From Acholeplasmataceae bacterium UBA6235 (GTDB taxonomy: Bacteria; Bacillota_I; Bacilli_A; Acholeplasmatales; UBA5453), in assembly GCA_002441525.1 (NCBI GenBank), contig DJWH01000112.1:1-31618 (forward strand): DNA of 31,618 nucleotides, in the 5' to 3' direction. The notes under the pieces are model-generated. The model was given only the letters and a program-made list of their open reading frames with translations, was not told the origin of the DNA and made no database searches. Of this stretch, positions 17,401-24,609 are shown one piece after another. Both the position numbers and the translations under genes were made by a program. Position 1 is the stretch's first letter; the number at the start of each line of letters is the position of its first letter.

Positions 17401-18002
17401 TTGGTCCTGTGGGTGGATTCGATATGATGGATTACAACTCAGGGGATCATGGTCCATTCAATAAGATGGTTTACGGTTGGTTACAACCACTCCTCGCGAC
17501 CACAGGTTCTTATCAAGTCACCCTAGACGCGTATTCAACCGATAACGATGGTCTTAATAACACTTTATTGATTCCATACAATTCAAACGATTTAAACGAT
17601 GGTAATGCCTTCGATGAGTACTTATTAATCATGTTCTATACACCAAATGGGTTGTATACAGGACATTTAGGTACACCTTATGTATTAGACAACGCTGGCA
17701 TCGTGATTTATCATGTGGATGCGAGAATGAATTCGAACAATACCTATTGGGGAGAATACTTCTTAAGAAACAACAGCGGCACATCTAATTTCATAGTTGA
17801 ATTGTTAGAAGCAGATTTCAACGCATCGATTCCAACAGCCTCAAACAGTGGTATCGCACAATCCGATATTCTCACTTCAGGGTCAATCAATTTAAGTACC
17901 TATCGTTGGAGCCAAGGTGGTGCCATCAATGTCACCATTGAAATCGCCCAAGCATTCAATAATAACAGTACTCAAGCGGTTTTAAACGTTAACGTATCCT
18001 AA
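14457..18002 (+). CDS. M6-type metalloprotease lipoprotein with InlB-like repeats
   Basis: An 1181-residue surface protein. The signal peptide MKKIMAVLALLLVSFGLVAC has a lipobox ending at C20, so it is predicted to be a membrane-anchored lipoprotein. After it come three InlB B-type (Listeria-Bacteroides) repeats (~28-92, 94-165 and a diverged one ~167-240), with GYTFVGWFTN and GYVFAGWHKD followed by LYAKW. Then follows a tandem pair of ~105-residue domains (~242-345, 355-459; DDTEESWVVGDYF and DDVEESWVIGDYF), a beta domain resembling a discoidin fold (~465-640), and a linker domain. The M6-like protease starts near 787. The zinc site is VHELGHLMGMPDLY (H962, E963, H966), with a possible calcium loop NNDGQID near 885. 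Active-site residues are intact. Substrate is unknown; the layout suggests an adhesin-protease acting outside the cell. Confidence 0.88.
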   Translation: MKKIMAVLALLLVSFGLVACDQSSLQKITFETNQGTTIDAIEFSGEYDITRLSQFTTTREGYTFVGWFTNASLDASSALTVNIDKSVTLYAKWELVNYSITYHLNEGVNASGNPSSFTILDTVNLQNPTRSGYVFAGWHKDAQLTQVVTSIPAGSKANVELYAKWSLDTSITYNITWQNEDGSVLKTEAVAQGSMPAYDGIPTKAETETHTFTFAVWSPALSVVSGDQTYVATYTMTSKYAGVAFTPTALNTIFGFDVYALMPGVVSQDYLLIDASDPTWFEVYIDFFDWDSEDADAYIALMDQNLTYDDTEESWVVGDYFIYLYEDPDTYPGLVVYGIVLYGNVEQGGGDKADYDPAALNALFGYDIYAAMPAFQTNDAELVDFSEGTTKEVYIDIFDWVEADALAYMDLLDALLPYDDVEESWVIGDYFLYVYADDETYPGQMVYGIGIYGEAGSGPVDPVEGVYYAFNVQDTTASVAGSYKDTLDQTITFPGSEGKVIVKVSHLANITATPPGGLTNGFIFAASVSGNANPVTYLEIDTLGQVIQSISFEIEARDGFSPRLAGAKVQTWNGSAWVDLAGGDFYSQLSTDMKTITIANVNASKFRLLFVGNGETSNGGQVKISTVQLLTGSTAPAIESWSDMIQVLGGNLNESSLATLLPELEGITNFVLSKINNSEYKVTGDFAYADHQTRVNNYIQSLLLKGYLLDSVLSSNRGQNVYSLEINNDLAYAVYVVTNGTTIEVRVWKFDPVVEPANLSTLTTRQTINQYEVATFGKSGLPSTGTFDVLVIPVEIKDNPFPSDYAAKLDLVFNGTASATGWQSVASYYYTSSWGSLDITFDIAPKYTTINNKSYYQGYSDEGDQYAIVEALNGLNSQIDYSQYDSNNDGQIDAVIFIYSVAYSDSDPWWAWVYSAQYGVANSLDLLDGKKFDYYFWASYTFINDPLQGLSGLVVNAETFVHELGHLMGMPDLYPYSDTLQFGPVGGFDMMDYNSGDHGPFNKMVYGWLQPLLATTGSYQVTLDAYSTDNDGLNNTLLIPYNSNDLNDGNAFDEYLLIMFYTPNGLYTGHLGTPYVLDNAGIVIYHVDARMNSNNTYWGEYFLRNNSGTSNFIVELLEADFNASIPTASNSGIAQSDILTSGSINLSTYRWSQGGAINVTIEIAQAFNNNSTQAVLNVNVS

Positions 18003-18009
18003 TATAACC

Positions 18010-18052
18010 AAAAGTCAGTATTCGCCTTTGTTAAGGTAAATACTGACTTTTT
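18010..18052 (+). terminator. Terminator after the metalloprotease gene
   Basis: AAAAGTCAGTATT (18010-18022) pairs with AATACTGACTTTT (18039-18051); an inner CCTT/AAGG pair extends the stem, and the T-run is on the 3' side. Confidence 0.85.
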
Positions 18053-18103
18053 GTTTAAAGGAAAGTATAGGCTTATAGCCTGTTTTGGATGTCATAAAAA
18101 AAT

Positions 18104-18147
18104 CTTTTCATTTTTCACACAAAAGTGTGGCGTTTTTAAATGAAAAG
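18104..18147. repeat. Inverted repeat in the leader of the small-peptide gene
   Basis: CTTTTCATTT (18104-18113) pairs perfectly with AAATGAAAAG (18138-18147). Within it CACAC (18116-18120) pairs with GTGTG (18125-18129) around four A. It lies about 60 nt before the small-peptide ORF. Because the T-run is inside the right arm, it could be a leader fold, an operator or a second weak terminator. Confidence 0.5.
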
Positions 18148-18206
18148 GCGTAGAATAGGTATGGGTTAAATCGTTAGATAAATCCGTTTTATGAAGGAGA
18201 ACACTC

Positions 18207-18314
18207 ATGCAAGTTCATGGCAAAGATTCACGTGGTACACACCTCAAGAAAAATGCGATCAGAAATGCTAAAAAAGCCGGTAAAAAAGTAGTTAAAAATA
18301 CCATTCTGAAATAA
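18207..18314 (+). CDS. 35-residue cationic peptide
   Basis: A small ORF with a strong ribosome site AAGGAGA (18194-18200) six bases before its ATG and its own terminator directly after. It has 35 residues (MQVHGKDSRGTHLKK, then NAIRNAKKAGKKVVKNTILK), with eleven Lys/Arg, two His and a single acidic residue. The second half could form an amphipathic helix. No signal peptide or membrane segment is seen. I do not recognise a family. Its isolation between two terminators and its good translation signals argue that it is a real gene. A nucleic-acid-binding or ribosome-associated peptide, or a membrane-active peptide, would fit the charge; both are inference. Confidence 0.6.
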   Translation: MQVHGKDSRGTHLKKNAIRNAKKAGKKVVKNTILK

Positions 18315-18315
18315 G

Positions 18316-18352
18316 AAAAAACAGGGTCACTTTAGGTGGGCCCTGTTTTTTT
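18316..18352. terminator. Bidirectional terminator between peptide gene and pgpA-like gene
   Basis: ACAGGG pairs with CCCTGT, extended inside by CAC/GTG around TTTA, with an A-run on the left and a T-run on the right. It can serve both the plus-strand peptide gene and the convergent minus-strand gene whose stop is at 18351-18353. Confidence 0.85.
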
Positions 18353-18878
18353 ATGTCGCGTATTTGTGTGCGATGGAACTGGCTGCTGCGGATGCGATGG
18401 CACCAATAATATCGTCTAAGAACGTATTGCAATGCCCTTCTTCCTTACCGGCTTCATCAATTGTACCGATGATACCAGGTTTGAGTTTATCGACATAACC
18501 GAAATTGGTCAAACCAATCGAACCATAGACATTGACAATCGAGAGTGCCAAAATCTCATCGATACCAAATAGACCATAGTCACCAAGCATCATCGAGAGT
18601 AGTGGTTCGCTGATTATTTTTTGTTCAGCAAGCACATCGAGTTCGATACCAACCAATACGGCGTGTTGAACTTCACGTTTTAAAATGACACGGTCAACAT
18701 GTTCTAAACAAAGTTCAATGGTAAGGTTTTGAACGTATGGTTTTTGAAGGTCAAACGTGATTTTCGCGATATCAATCAATTCAACACCACGGTCTTTTAA
18801 ACGTTGTTTGATGATGTCGTATTTCTTTGTATCATTCAAACGGTTGTACTCTTTTTTACTTAAAGTAGTTTCACTCAT
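18351..18878 (-). CDS. pgpA: Phosphatidylglycerophosphatase A family protein (YutG-like)
   Basis: A 175-residue protein with the hallmarks of the Bacillota PgpA/YutG group: RGVELIDIAKITFDLQKPY, KREVQHAVLVGIELD, GLFGIDEILALSIVNVYGSI and GLTNFGYVDKLKPGIIG, ending in FLDDIIGAIASAAASSIAHK. The family is assigned to removal of the phosphate from phosphatidylglycerol phosphate in membrane phosphatidylglycerol synthesis. Proof for this shorter Bacillota branch is thinner than for the E. coli enzyme. The acidic residues of DEILAL and FLDDI are likely metal ligands. AAAGGAGG precedes the start and a perfect sigma-A type promoter lies upstream, so it is probably a single-gene unit. Confidence 0.85.
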   Translation of the reverse strand: MSETTLSKKEYNRLNDTKKYDIIKQRLKDRGVELIDIAKITFDLQKPYVQNLTIELCLEHVDRVILKREVQHAVLVGIELDVLAEQKIISEPLLSMMLGDYGLFGIDEILALSIVNVYGSIGLTNFGYVDKLKPGIIGTIDEAGKEEGHCNTFLDDIIGAIASAAASSIAHKYAT

Positions 18879-18915
18879 GGGTAGGCCTCCTTTCCTATTT
18901 TTGTGAGGGAAGTCT

Positions 18916-18943
18916 ATTATAACACGTCTATTTTGAATGTCAA
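18916..18943 (-). promoter_or_regulatory. Consensus sigma-A promoter for the pgpA-like gene
   Basis: On the minus strand TTGACA (18943-18938) and TATAAT (18921-18916) are separated by 16 nt. Both boxes are perfect. Confidence 0.85.
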
Positions 18944-19074
18944 TGCTTTTATGGATATTTTGGTTATAATCTTTTTGAAAATGTCGTATTTATGCTGTCT
19001 ATCCAAAGAATTTAGATAAGCGTTTTTACTGAAATAATGATATGATGGTTGTATACACTAAAACGAGGTTAAGT

Positions 19075-19959
19075 ATGTCAACCATTGACTTCATTGCAAG
19101 TAAAATTAAATCCTATTATCCAAACCATGTTGAAGCAATTATGGCAGGGTTAAATGCGCCTAAAAAAGTCACATTTCGTGTAAATACCCTCAAGTCTTCT
19201 AAAGAAGCAGTATTAAGTACACTTGAAAAACAGGGCTTAATGGTCGCGCCAGTAGATTTCAGTGAAATCGCATTTATATTAAATGAAGGTCATGAACAAG
19301 ACCTTCAATCGTTAGATATTTATGACCAAGGACACATCTACCTGCAAAGTCTTTCCTCGATGTTACCACCAATCGTACTTAACCCTCAAAAAGGGGATAT
19401 ATTAGATATGGCAGCAGCCCCAGGAGGAAAAACCACCCAAATGGCTGCTTTAACACAAGGATTATGCACCATCACAGCCTGTGAACAAAATCCAATTCGA
19501 GCTCAAAAACTCAAATACAATTTGGATAAACAAGGCGCAACCAAAGTGACGGTCATCACAAAGGATGCAAGACAACTGGATGATTTTTTTCGGTTTGATC
19601 ATATCCTTTTAGACGCCCCATGTAGTGGGTCAGGCACACTGGATTTAAATCATGTAAAGCATTTACAAAACTTTACAGATCACTTGATTCAAAAATCGAT
19701 TCAAACCCAAAAAGCACTGATATTAAAAGCGATTGAACTCTTAAAACCCAAACAAACCATGGTGTATTCAACATGTTCGATTTTGAAATCAGAGAATGAA
19801 GACATCGTCCGATTCGCCTTAAAAACGAATAAAGTCGACATCGTTCCGATCGATTTAAACATTGCAGGCTTATTACCATCGGATATCCCTGGTGTCATCA
19901 CCGTGATGCCGAGCGCATTATATGAAGGCTTTTTCATCGCCTTATTGAGGAAAAAATAA
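19075..19959 (+). CDS. RsmB/RsmF-type rRNA m5C methyltransferase
   Basis: A 294-residue protein. I start it at ATG 19075, which has GAGG at 19065-19068, and not at 19042, where the ATG falls within a TATGAT that may be the -10 box. It has the SAM-binding motif DMAAAPGGKTTQ and the two NOP2/Sun cysteines: DAPCSGSG (C183, product release) and YSTCSI (C234, nucleophile). The FRVN stretch in the N-terminal part is typical. It lacks the NusB-like N-terminal domain of RsmB and the long C-terminal RNA-binding extension of RsmF, so it is a short, core-only member. The family transfers methyl groups to C5 of cytosines in rRNA or tRNA; which base is modified cannot be told. The RluA-like gene begins one base after its stop, so both probably belong to one RNA-modification operon. 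Confidence 0.87.
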   Translation: MSTIDFIASKIKSYYPNHVEAIMAGLNAPKKVTFRVNTLKSSKEAVLSTLEKQGLMVAPVDFSEIAFILNEGHEQDLQSLDIYDQGHIYLQSLSSMLPPIVLNPQKGDILDMAAAPGGKTTQMAALTQGLCTITACEQNPIRAQKLKYNLDKQGATKVTVITKDARQLDDFFRFDHILLDAPCSGSGTLDLNHVKHLQNFTDHLIQKSIQTQKALILKAIELLKPKQTMVYSTCSILKSENEDIVRFALKTNKVDIVPIDLNIAGLLPSDIPGVITVMPSALYEGFFIALLRKK

Positions 19960-19960
19960 C

Positions 19961-20794
19961 ATGGCCACATTAAACATAAAAGTACACCCAAGCTTCCATC
20001 AAAAAACCCTCAAGGATTTTTTTGATTTTTACCATGTGGGTAAGAAAAACCAATACAAACTCACCTTACAAGGGGTGTATATCGATGGGAAGAAGGCTGT
20101 CACCCAACACCACATCGAACAAGGTCAAACCATCACCATTGAATTAGAAGATATGATTTTACCGATGGCTGCGAAAGCACCGATTGAAGTTATCTATGAA
20201 GATGATGACCTTTTAATTGTCAATAAACCCATCGATTTATTGGTTCATACCGATGGGATTGCGAAAGACGATTTAAACCAAAGGGTGACTTACTATATGG
20301 CTAGAAAAGGCTATAAACAAGAAGTACTTCCGGCCCATCGTTTAGATAAAGATACGTCTGGGATGGTCATCTACGCTAAACACATTTTAGCGTTGAGTTA
20401 TTTATCTTATTTATTTGAAAGTCATCAAATGGAAAAGACGTATGTGGCGTTAACAACACCCAACGTCAGACAAAAAAAAGGACGTATCGATAAAGCCATT
20501 GGTGCGAGCAGACATGAAGATAAGCAAATCATAAACGATCAAGGACAATCTGCGTTAAGTTTATATGAAGTCATCGATCAAAATAATAATTATGCACGGT
20601 TAAAAGTATCGATACTGGGCGGTCGTAAACACCAAATTCGAGTCCACCTCGCATTCATTGGACACCCTATTTTAGGGGATAAACTGTATGGTGGATTACC
20701 CTATGAACGACTTGCGTTACATTTTCATCATGTTTCATTTGTTCACCCAACTTCTTTAGTAAAAGTGAACTTTGAATCGAAAGTACCATTTTAG
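19961..20794 (+). CDS. RluA-family pseudouridine synthase
   Basis: A 277-residue protein starting one base after the methyltransferase stop, with GAGGA shortly upstream. The catalytic motif is AHRLDKDTSGMVIYAK with D129 as the nucleophilic Asp. IIYEDDDLLIVNKP-type residues before it (VIYEDDDLLIVNKP) and KHQIRVHLAFIGHPILGDKLYGG after it are family hallmarks. The N-terminal ~60 residues look like a reduced S4-like domain (LKDFFDFYHVGKKN, YIDGKKAV). Family members convert uridine to pseudouridine in 23S rRNA or tRNA; the site (RluD- or RluC-like) cannot be assigned from this sequence. It is co-transcribed with the methyltransferase. Confidence 0.9.
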   Translation: MATLNIKVHPSFHQKTLKDFFDFYHVGKKNQYKLTLQGVYIDGKKAVTQHHIEQGQTITIELEDMILPMAAKAPIEVIYEDDDLLIVNKPIDLLVHTDGIAKDDLNQRVTYYMARKGYKQEVLPAHRLDKDTSGMVIYAKHILALSYLSYLFESHQMEKTYVALTTPNVRQKKGRIDKAIGASRHEDKQIINDQGQSALSLYEVIDQNNNYARLKVSILGGRKHQIRVHLAFIGHPILGDKLYGGLPYERLALHFHHVSFVHPTSLVKVNFESKVPF

Positions 20795-20824
20795 TGGTAA
20801 AATAAAAATTAGGACGGTATATAT

Positions 20825-21892
20825 ATGAAAAAAATATTGAAATTCATCCTTAAAGTTGTTGTTTTAATTGTTTTATTGGCGGGTGGTTTTATTGGATACT
20901 TAACCTTAACCGAATATAAACCAGCACCCATTGAAACGGTAGACATTGAACAAAATCCTACCCAACAGGTAGCAACCAATCAAAATTTATCTTTCATGAC
21001 ATTCAATACAGGCTACGCTGGATTGGGTGAAGATGAAGATTTTGTGATGGATGGCGGCCAAAAAGGTCGACCAGACAGTCAAGATGTTGTTGAAGCCTAT
21101 TTAGCTGGTATCGAAGGTTTAATCAGTGCCCACGAAGCTGATTTCTATTTACTTCAAGAAGTGGATTTAAAAGCGAGAAGAAGTTTCAATTTAAATCAAG
21201 TGGCGCATTATCAAGACTTGTTACCCAATTACCATTCGACTTTCGCATACAACTTTAACGCTGTATTCGTGCCATTCCCAGTATCGTTAACCGATTATAT
21301 TGGACCGGTAAAAAGTGGGATACAAACCCTAGGTCGTTTCAAAGTAGAATCCTCAGAGCGCCATCAATTCCCAGGTGAATTCAGTTGGCCACTCAGGGTC
21401 GCGAACTTAAAACGTGCCATGATGGTCAACACCTATACAATTACAGGGTCTACTAAGCAATTGGTAGTTGTTAATCTACACATGTCTGCGTATGATGGCG
21501 ATGGTTCCTTAAGAGCTCAAGAAATGGCTTATTTGAAAGCATTCATGGAAGCACAAACCGCTTTAGGCAATTATGTCATCATTGGTGGAGACTTCAATCA
21601 AACCTTCCCGACAGCGGTAGATGTGTATCCGACCAAACCAGGGTTATATCAAGCCTATCCGATTGAATCCAGTTTCTTACCTGCTGGATATCAATGGGGT
21701 ATTGACATCACCGAACCGACCTGTCGTTTGCTGAATCAACCCTATGAACCAACGAGTGAGTTAAATCAATATTACATCATCGATGGGTTTATTGTTTCAA
21801 ACAACATCACGGTCAATAGTGTATCTGTCATTCAAGACAACTTCAAATACAGCGATCACAATCCTGTATTCATGACAGTCACCCTAGACTAA
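20825..21892 (+). CDS. Membrane-anchored endonuclease/exonuclease/phosphatase-fold protein
   Basis: A 355-residue protein with an N-terminal basic stretch and one membrane segment (about residues 8-28, FILKVVVLIVLLAGGFIGYL) without a lipobox, so it is anchored with the domain outside the membrane. The EEP fold is marked by LSFMTFNTGYAG, DFYLLQEVD (metal-binding Glu), VVVNLHMSAY, VIIGGDFNQTF and the C-terminal YSDHNPVFM with the catalytic Asp-His pair. The family includes DNases, sphingomyelinases and inositol-phosphate phosphatases, and the substrate cannot be decided. An extracellular nuclease for nucleotide scavenging or a lipid phosphodiesterase are both plausible. The ribosome site is weak (AGGACGG). 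A shared terminator follows. Confidence 0.8.
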   Translation: MKKILKFILKVVVLIVLLAGGFIGYLTLTEYKPAPIETVDIEQNPTQQVATNQNLSFMTFNTGYAGLGEDEDFVMDGGQKGRPDSQDVVEAYLAGIEGLISAHEADFYLLQEVDLKARRSFNLNQVAHYQDLLPNYHSTFAYNFNAVFVPFPVSLTDYIGPVKSGIQTLGRFKVESSERHQFPGEFSWPLRVANLKRAMMVNTYTITGSTKQLVVVNLHMSAYDGDGSLRAQEMAYLKAFMEAQTALGNYVIIGGDFNQTFPTAVDVYPTKPGLYQAYPIESSFLPAGYQWGIDITEPTCRLLNQPYEPTSELNQYYIIDGFIVSNNITVNSVSVIQDNFKYSDHNPVFMTVTLD

Positions 21893-21898
21893 AAAAAT

Positions 21899-21928
21899 AG
21901 GACGCCCAATCAAAATGGGTGTCCTTTA
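21899..21928. terminator. Bidirectional terminator between EEP gene and ptb
   Basis: AGGACGCCCA (21899-21908) pairs with TGGGTGTCCT (21916-21925, one GU pair) around ATCAAAA. It is followed by TTTATT on the plus strand, and an A-run precedes it for the minus strand. The convergent ptb gene ends at 21932. Confidence 0.85.
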
Positions 21929-21931
21929 TTA

Positions 21932-22816
21932 TTAGAGTAGGGTTGCGAGAGCGATGGAGTTGAACTTGGTTTCATCGCTATCGGCACGAGAGGTTAATAC
22001 AATGGGGTGTGTAGCCCCACAAACGACACTCGCACTTTTCGCATCCGATAAAAACATCAATGCTTTATATAAGATATTGCCAGCTTCAATGGCAGGCATC
22101 AATAAGAAATCGACTTCTCCTGCCATGGGGTCATTGACGCCTTTATGTAACGCTGCCTCTTTATTGATGGCGTTATCTAGACCAAAAGGGCCACCGATTT
22201 GATAAGAAGCATCGGTGTGAGATTCGATTAATACTTGTGCATCGGTGGTCGCAACCATCTTCGGATTGACTTTTTCGACCGCTGCAATCACACCCACATT
22301 CGGCTTTTCAATGCCGATTTTGTGGAGGACTTCCACGCCATTTAGGATGATTTCTTTTTTGAGTTCAACATCTGGAGCGATATTCATCGCAGCGTCTGAT
22401 AAGAGGAGTAGTTTGTGATAATGTTTGAGTTCCAATAAAGTGATGTGTGATAGACGTCTCGGACCACGGATACCGAATTCTTTATCCAGTACTGCTTTAA
22501 GCAAAATCGACGTATCAATCAAACCTTTCATCAAGATATCACCTTCGCCTTGACGAATCATGTAAGCGGCTTGTTTACAAGCCAAAACGCCATTGGGTTC
22601 ATCGACGATTTGATAGGCTTTTATATCATAATGGAGGGCTTGTAGTTCATGCGTAATGGCAATCTCATCGCCAACCAAAATGGGTTTAATATTCAATACT
22701 TGTCTGGCATGTTCAACGGCTTTTAATACATAAGGGTCATTCGCAACCGCCACAACCAATCGCTTTTGAGGTTTATTTTCGGCTAATTCAATCAAGTCTT
22801 GGATGGTTTTAAGCAT
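21932..22816 (-). CDS. ptb: Phosphate butyryltransferase
   Basis: A 294-residue enzyme of the phosphate acetyl/butyryl transferase family. The start at 22816 is set by AGGAGG nine bases upstream; the longer frame to 22849 has no ribosome site and lies inside buk. Family marks: AVANDPYVLKAV, GDILMKGLIDTSILLKAVLD, RRLSHITLLEL, LLLSDAAMNIAPD, VGVIAAVEKVNPKM, FGLDNAIN and DFLLMPAIEAGNILYKAL. It converts butyryl-CoA (or related branched or short acyl-CoA) and phosphate to acyl-phosphate. Its start overlaps the end of buk by 8 nt, so the two enzymes are coupled and act in sequence. The order buk then ptb is the reverse of the clostridial ptb-buk operon. Confidence 0.9.
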   Translation of the reverse strand: MLKTIQDLIELAENKPQKRLVVAVANDPYVLKAVEHARQVLNIKPILVGDEIAITHELQALHYDIKAYQIVDEPNGVLACKQAAYMIRQGEGDILMKGLIDTSILLKAVLDKEFGIRGPRRLSHITLLELKHYHKLLLLSDAAMNIAPDVELKKEIILNGVEVLHKIGIEKPNVGVIAAVEKVNPKMVATTDAQVLIESHTDASYQIGGPFGLDNAINKEAALHKGVNDPMAGEVDFLLMPAIEAGNILYKALMFLSDAKSASVVCGATHPIVLTSRADSDETKFNSIALATLL

Positions 22817-23879
22817 AGACTTTAACCTCCTCTTGTTGGTTGAGTACACGTAAAGCCCCTTCAGCTAACGCCAGCATTTCATCTTCACCAGGATAAATAT
22901 GAACTGGTGCGATAAAGGATACACGTGACGTAATCAAATCTGTGGTGAGTTTATTATAAGCAAATCCACCGGTTAAAATGATGGCGTCTACCTGTCCTTT
23001 AAGCACTGTCGAAGCCGCACCAATTTCTTTCGATATTTGATAGCACATGACTTCATGGATTTTGGTTGATAGTGGGTCACCTGCTTGGATGCGTTTCATG
23101 ATTTCCATCCCATCATTGGTGCCTAAATAAGCTACCATCCCACCTTCACCATAGTTTTTACGTTTAATATCTTCTAAGGTATATTGACCAGAAAAACACA
23201 TTTTATAAAGTGGACCCAATGGTACCGAACCACTCCGTTCAGGCGACATTGGTCCATCGCCATCCAGTGCATTGTTGACGTCGATGACTTTACCCTGCTC
23301 ATGACTACCGACGGAAATACCTCCACCCAAATGCGCAATGATGAGGTTTAATGATTCATAAGGTTTACCCAAATCTTTCGCTGCTCTTTTCGCAACCGCT
23401 TTTTGATTTAAAGCGTGGAATGTCGACACACGTTCGATTTCTTTCATGCCGGTATAACGAGCTAAATCATGCATTTCATCGACAACCACGGGGTCAACGA
23501 TGAAAGCTGGAATCGATAGTGGTTTCGCAATCGCGTCCGCGATTAAGGCACCCAAATTCGATGCGTGTTCACCGCGAATCGCGTTTCTTAAATCGGATAT
23601 CATCGCTTCGTTGACTCGGTATGTACCGGATGCTAGAGGTTTGAGTAGACCACCTCGACCAACTACAGCGGTCATTTGGTTGACATCATAGCCCGCTTCA
23701 CTGATAAAGTCAAGAATGGCTTGTTTTCTAAAACCATACTGGTCAATCATCCGTTTAAATTGTTTTAAAGTCGTTGGGTCATGAGCAATGGATTTTTTAA
23801 TCACTTGGGTTTGATTTTCAAATAAGGCTACTTTGGTTGAAGTAGAACCTGGGTTGATGATCAATAATTTATGTGTCAT
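22809..23879 (-). CDS. buk: Butyrate kinase
   Basis: A 356-residue ASKHA-fold kinase of full family length. Marks include the phosphate-binding start LLIINPGSTSTKVALFEN, VGRGGLLKPLASGTYRVN, HASNLGALIAD, PAFIVDPVVVDEM, RVSTFHALNQKAVAKR, LIIAHLGGGISVGSH, ALDGDGPMSPERSGSVP and DAIILTGGFAYN. It transfers phosphate from butyryl-phosphate to ADP, giving ATP and butyrate. With ptb it forms a substrate-level phosphorylation step for short acyl-CoA. Branched-chain acyl-CoA from amino-acid breakdown is an alternative substrate. AAGGAG precedes the start. A promoter with an extended -10 lies just upstream, and no acyl-CoA-forming genes are nearby. Confidence 0.92.
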   Translation of the reverse strand: MTHKLLIINPGSTSTKVALFENQTQVIKKSIAHDPTTLKQFKRMIDQYGFRKQAILDFISEAGYDVNQMTAVVGRGGLLKPLASGTYRVNEAMISDLRNAIRGEHASNLGALIADAIAKPLSIPAFIVDPVVVDEMHDLARYTGMKEIERVSTFHALNQKAVAKRAAKDLGKPYESLNLIIAHLGGGISVGSHEQGKVIDVNNALDGDGPMSPERSGSVPLGPLYKMCFSGQYTLEDIKRKNYGEGGMVAYLGTNDGMEIMKRIQAGDPLSTKIHEVMCYQISKEIGAASTVLKGQVDAIILTGGFAYNKLTTDLITSRVSFIAPVHIYPGEDEMLALAEGALRVLNQQEEVKVYA

Positions 23880-23911
23880 ATGGGCTCCTTGAAATCGAAT
23901 TATCTACTTGT

Positions 23912-23920
23912 ATTATACCA
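23912..23920 (-). promoter_or_regulatory. Extended -10 promoter of the buk-ptb unit
   Basis: On the minus strand TATAAT (23917-23912) is preceded by TGG, an extended -10. The -35 region (TAGAAA at 17 nt) is poor. The start of buk lies about 33 nt downstream. Confidence 0.55.
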
Positions 23921-23941
23921 ATAAATAGCCATTTTTCTAAG

Positions 23942-23962
23942 AAAAAAAGCCCAATCGGGCTT
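23942..23962 (-). terminator. Terminator after the glutaredoxin-like gene
   Basis: On the minus strand AAGCCC, GATT loop, GGGCTT, then TTTTT. It is placed 5 nt after the stop of the glutaredoxin-like gene. Confidence 0.85.
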
Positions 23963-23966
23963 CATC

Positions 23967-24608
23967 TTATAAGGATTCGATTTTCTTTAAGAATTCTTCA
24001 ACAGGTTGGTTACCAAGCAGTTCAATCTTGTCATTGATGACAATTTTTGGTACACCAGAGACATTATACTTCGTAGACAAATCATAGAAGGTTTGGGCTT
24101 CAATCATTTCACCTTTAACGTTACTGTTGAGCATCGCTAAGCGGTGAGCGGTTTGAACTGCACCTGGGCAGTGTGGGCAGCTTAGGGTAACGAATACTTT
24201 GATGTCTACAGGTTTGTTGATTTTCGCGATTCTTTCTAAAACTTTATCAGAGAATTTGAATTCAACACCAGACATTTCCATGATGGCTGAAATGAAGGAA
24301 TTGATTTCATGACCCGCAGGAATCCCGTTGAACTTCACGCCACGATACGCACCTTTGTCATCTAAGAAAATGAATGCTGGGGTTCTTTCAATCCCATAAG
24401 TCACTAAGTCATCACCGGCATCGGCAAGTTCAATGACGTCTAAATTGATTTTGTCAGAAAGTTCAGCAGTTTCTGTCAATAATTGTGTGGTTTCTTGGCA
24501 TGTATCACAGTTGCCATCGACGTATAATTTGATGGTGATTGGGCTGACCATCCCTTTAAAAATGTCTTTAATTTGATTCGCTACATCTTGTGAAAATAGT
24601 TTTTCCAT
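23967..24608 (-). CDS. Double-CXXC glutaredoxin/protein disulfide oxidoreductase-like protein
   Basis: I start it at 24608, where AAGGAGA is correctly spaced; the longer frame to 24647 lies inside the reductase gene. The 213 residues form two thioredoxin folds in tandem. The first has GNCDTCQETT (C34, C37) with cis-Pro in ERTPAF; the second has LSCPHCPGAV (C144, C147) with cis-Pro in SGVPKIV. This is the layout of PDO proteins and of the N-terminal module of AhpF, which pass electrons from a flavin reductase to disulfides or peroxiredoxin. Here both CXXC motifs are kept, as in PDOs, whereas AhpF has lost the first. It lies one base after the reductase stop, so the pair forms a split redox system. 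No peroxiredoxin gene is in the window. Confidence 0.85.
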   Translation of the reverse strand: MEKLFSQDVANQIKDIFKGMVSPITIKLYVDGNCDTCQETTQLLTETAELSDKINLDVIELADAGDDLVTYGIERTPAFIFLDDKGAYRGVKFNGIPAGHEINSFISAIMEMSGVEFKFSDKVLERIAKINKPVDIKVFVTLSCPHCPGAVQTAHRLAMLNSNVKGEMIEAQTFYDLSTKYNVSGVPKIVINDKIELLGNQPVEEFLKKIESL

Positions 24609-24609
24609 C

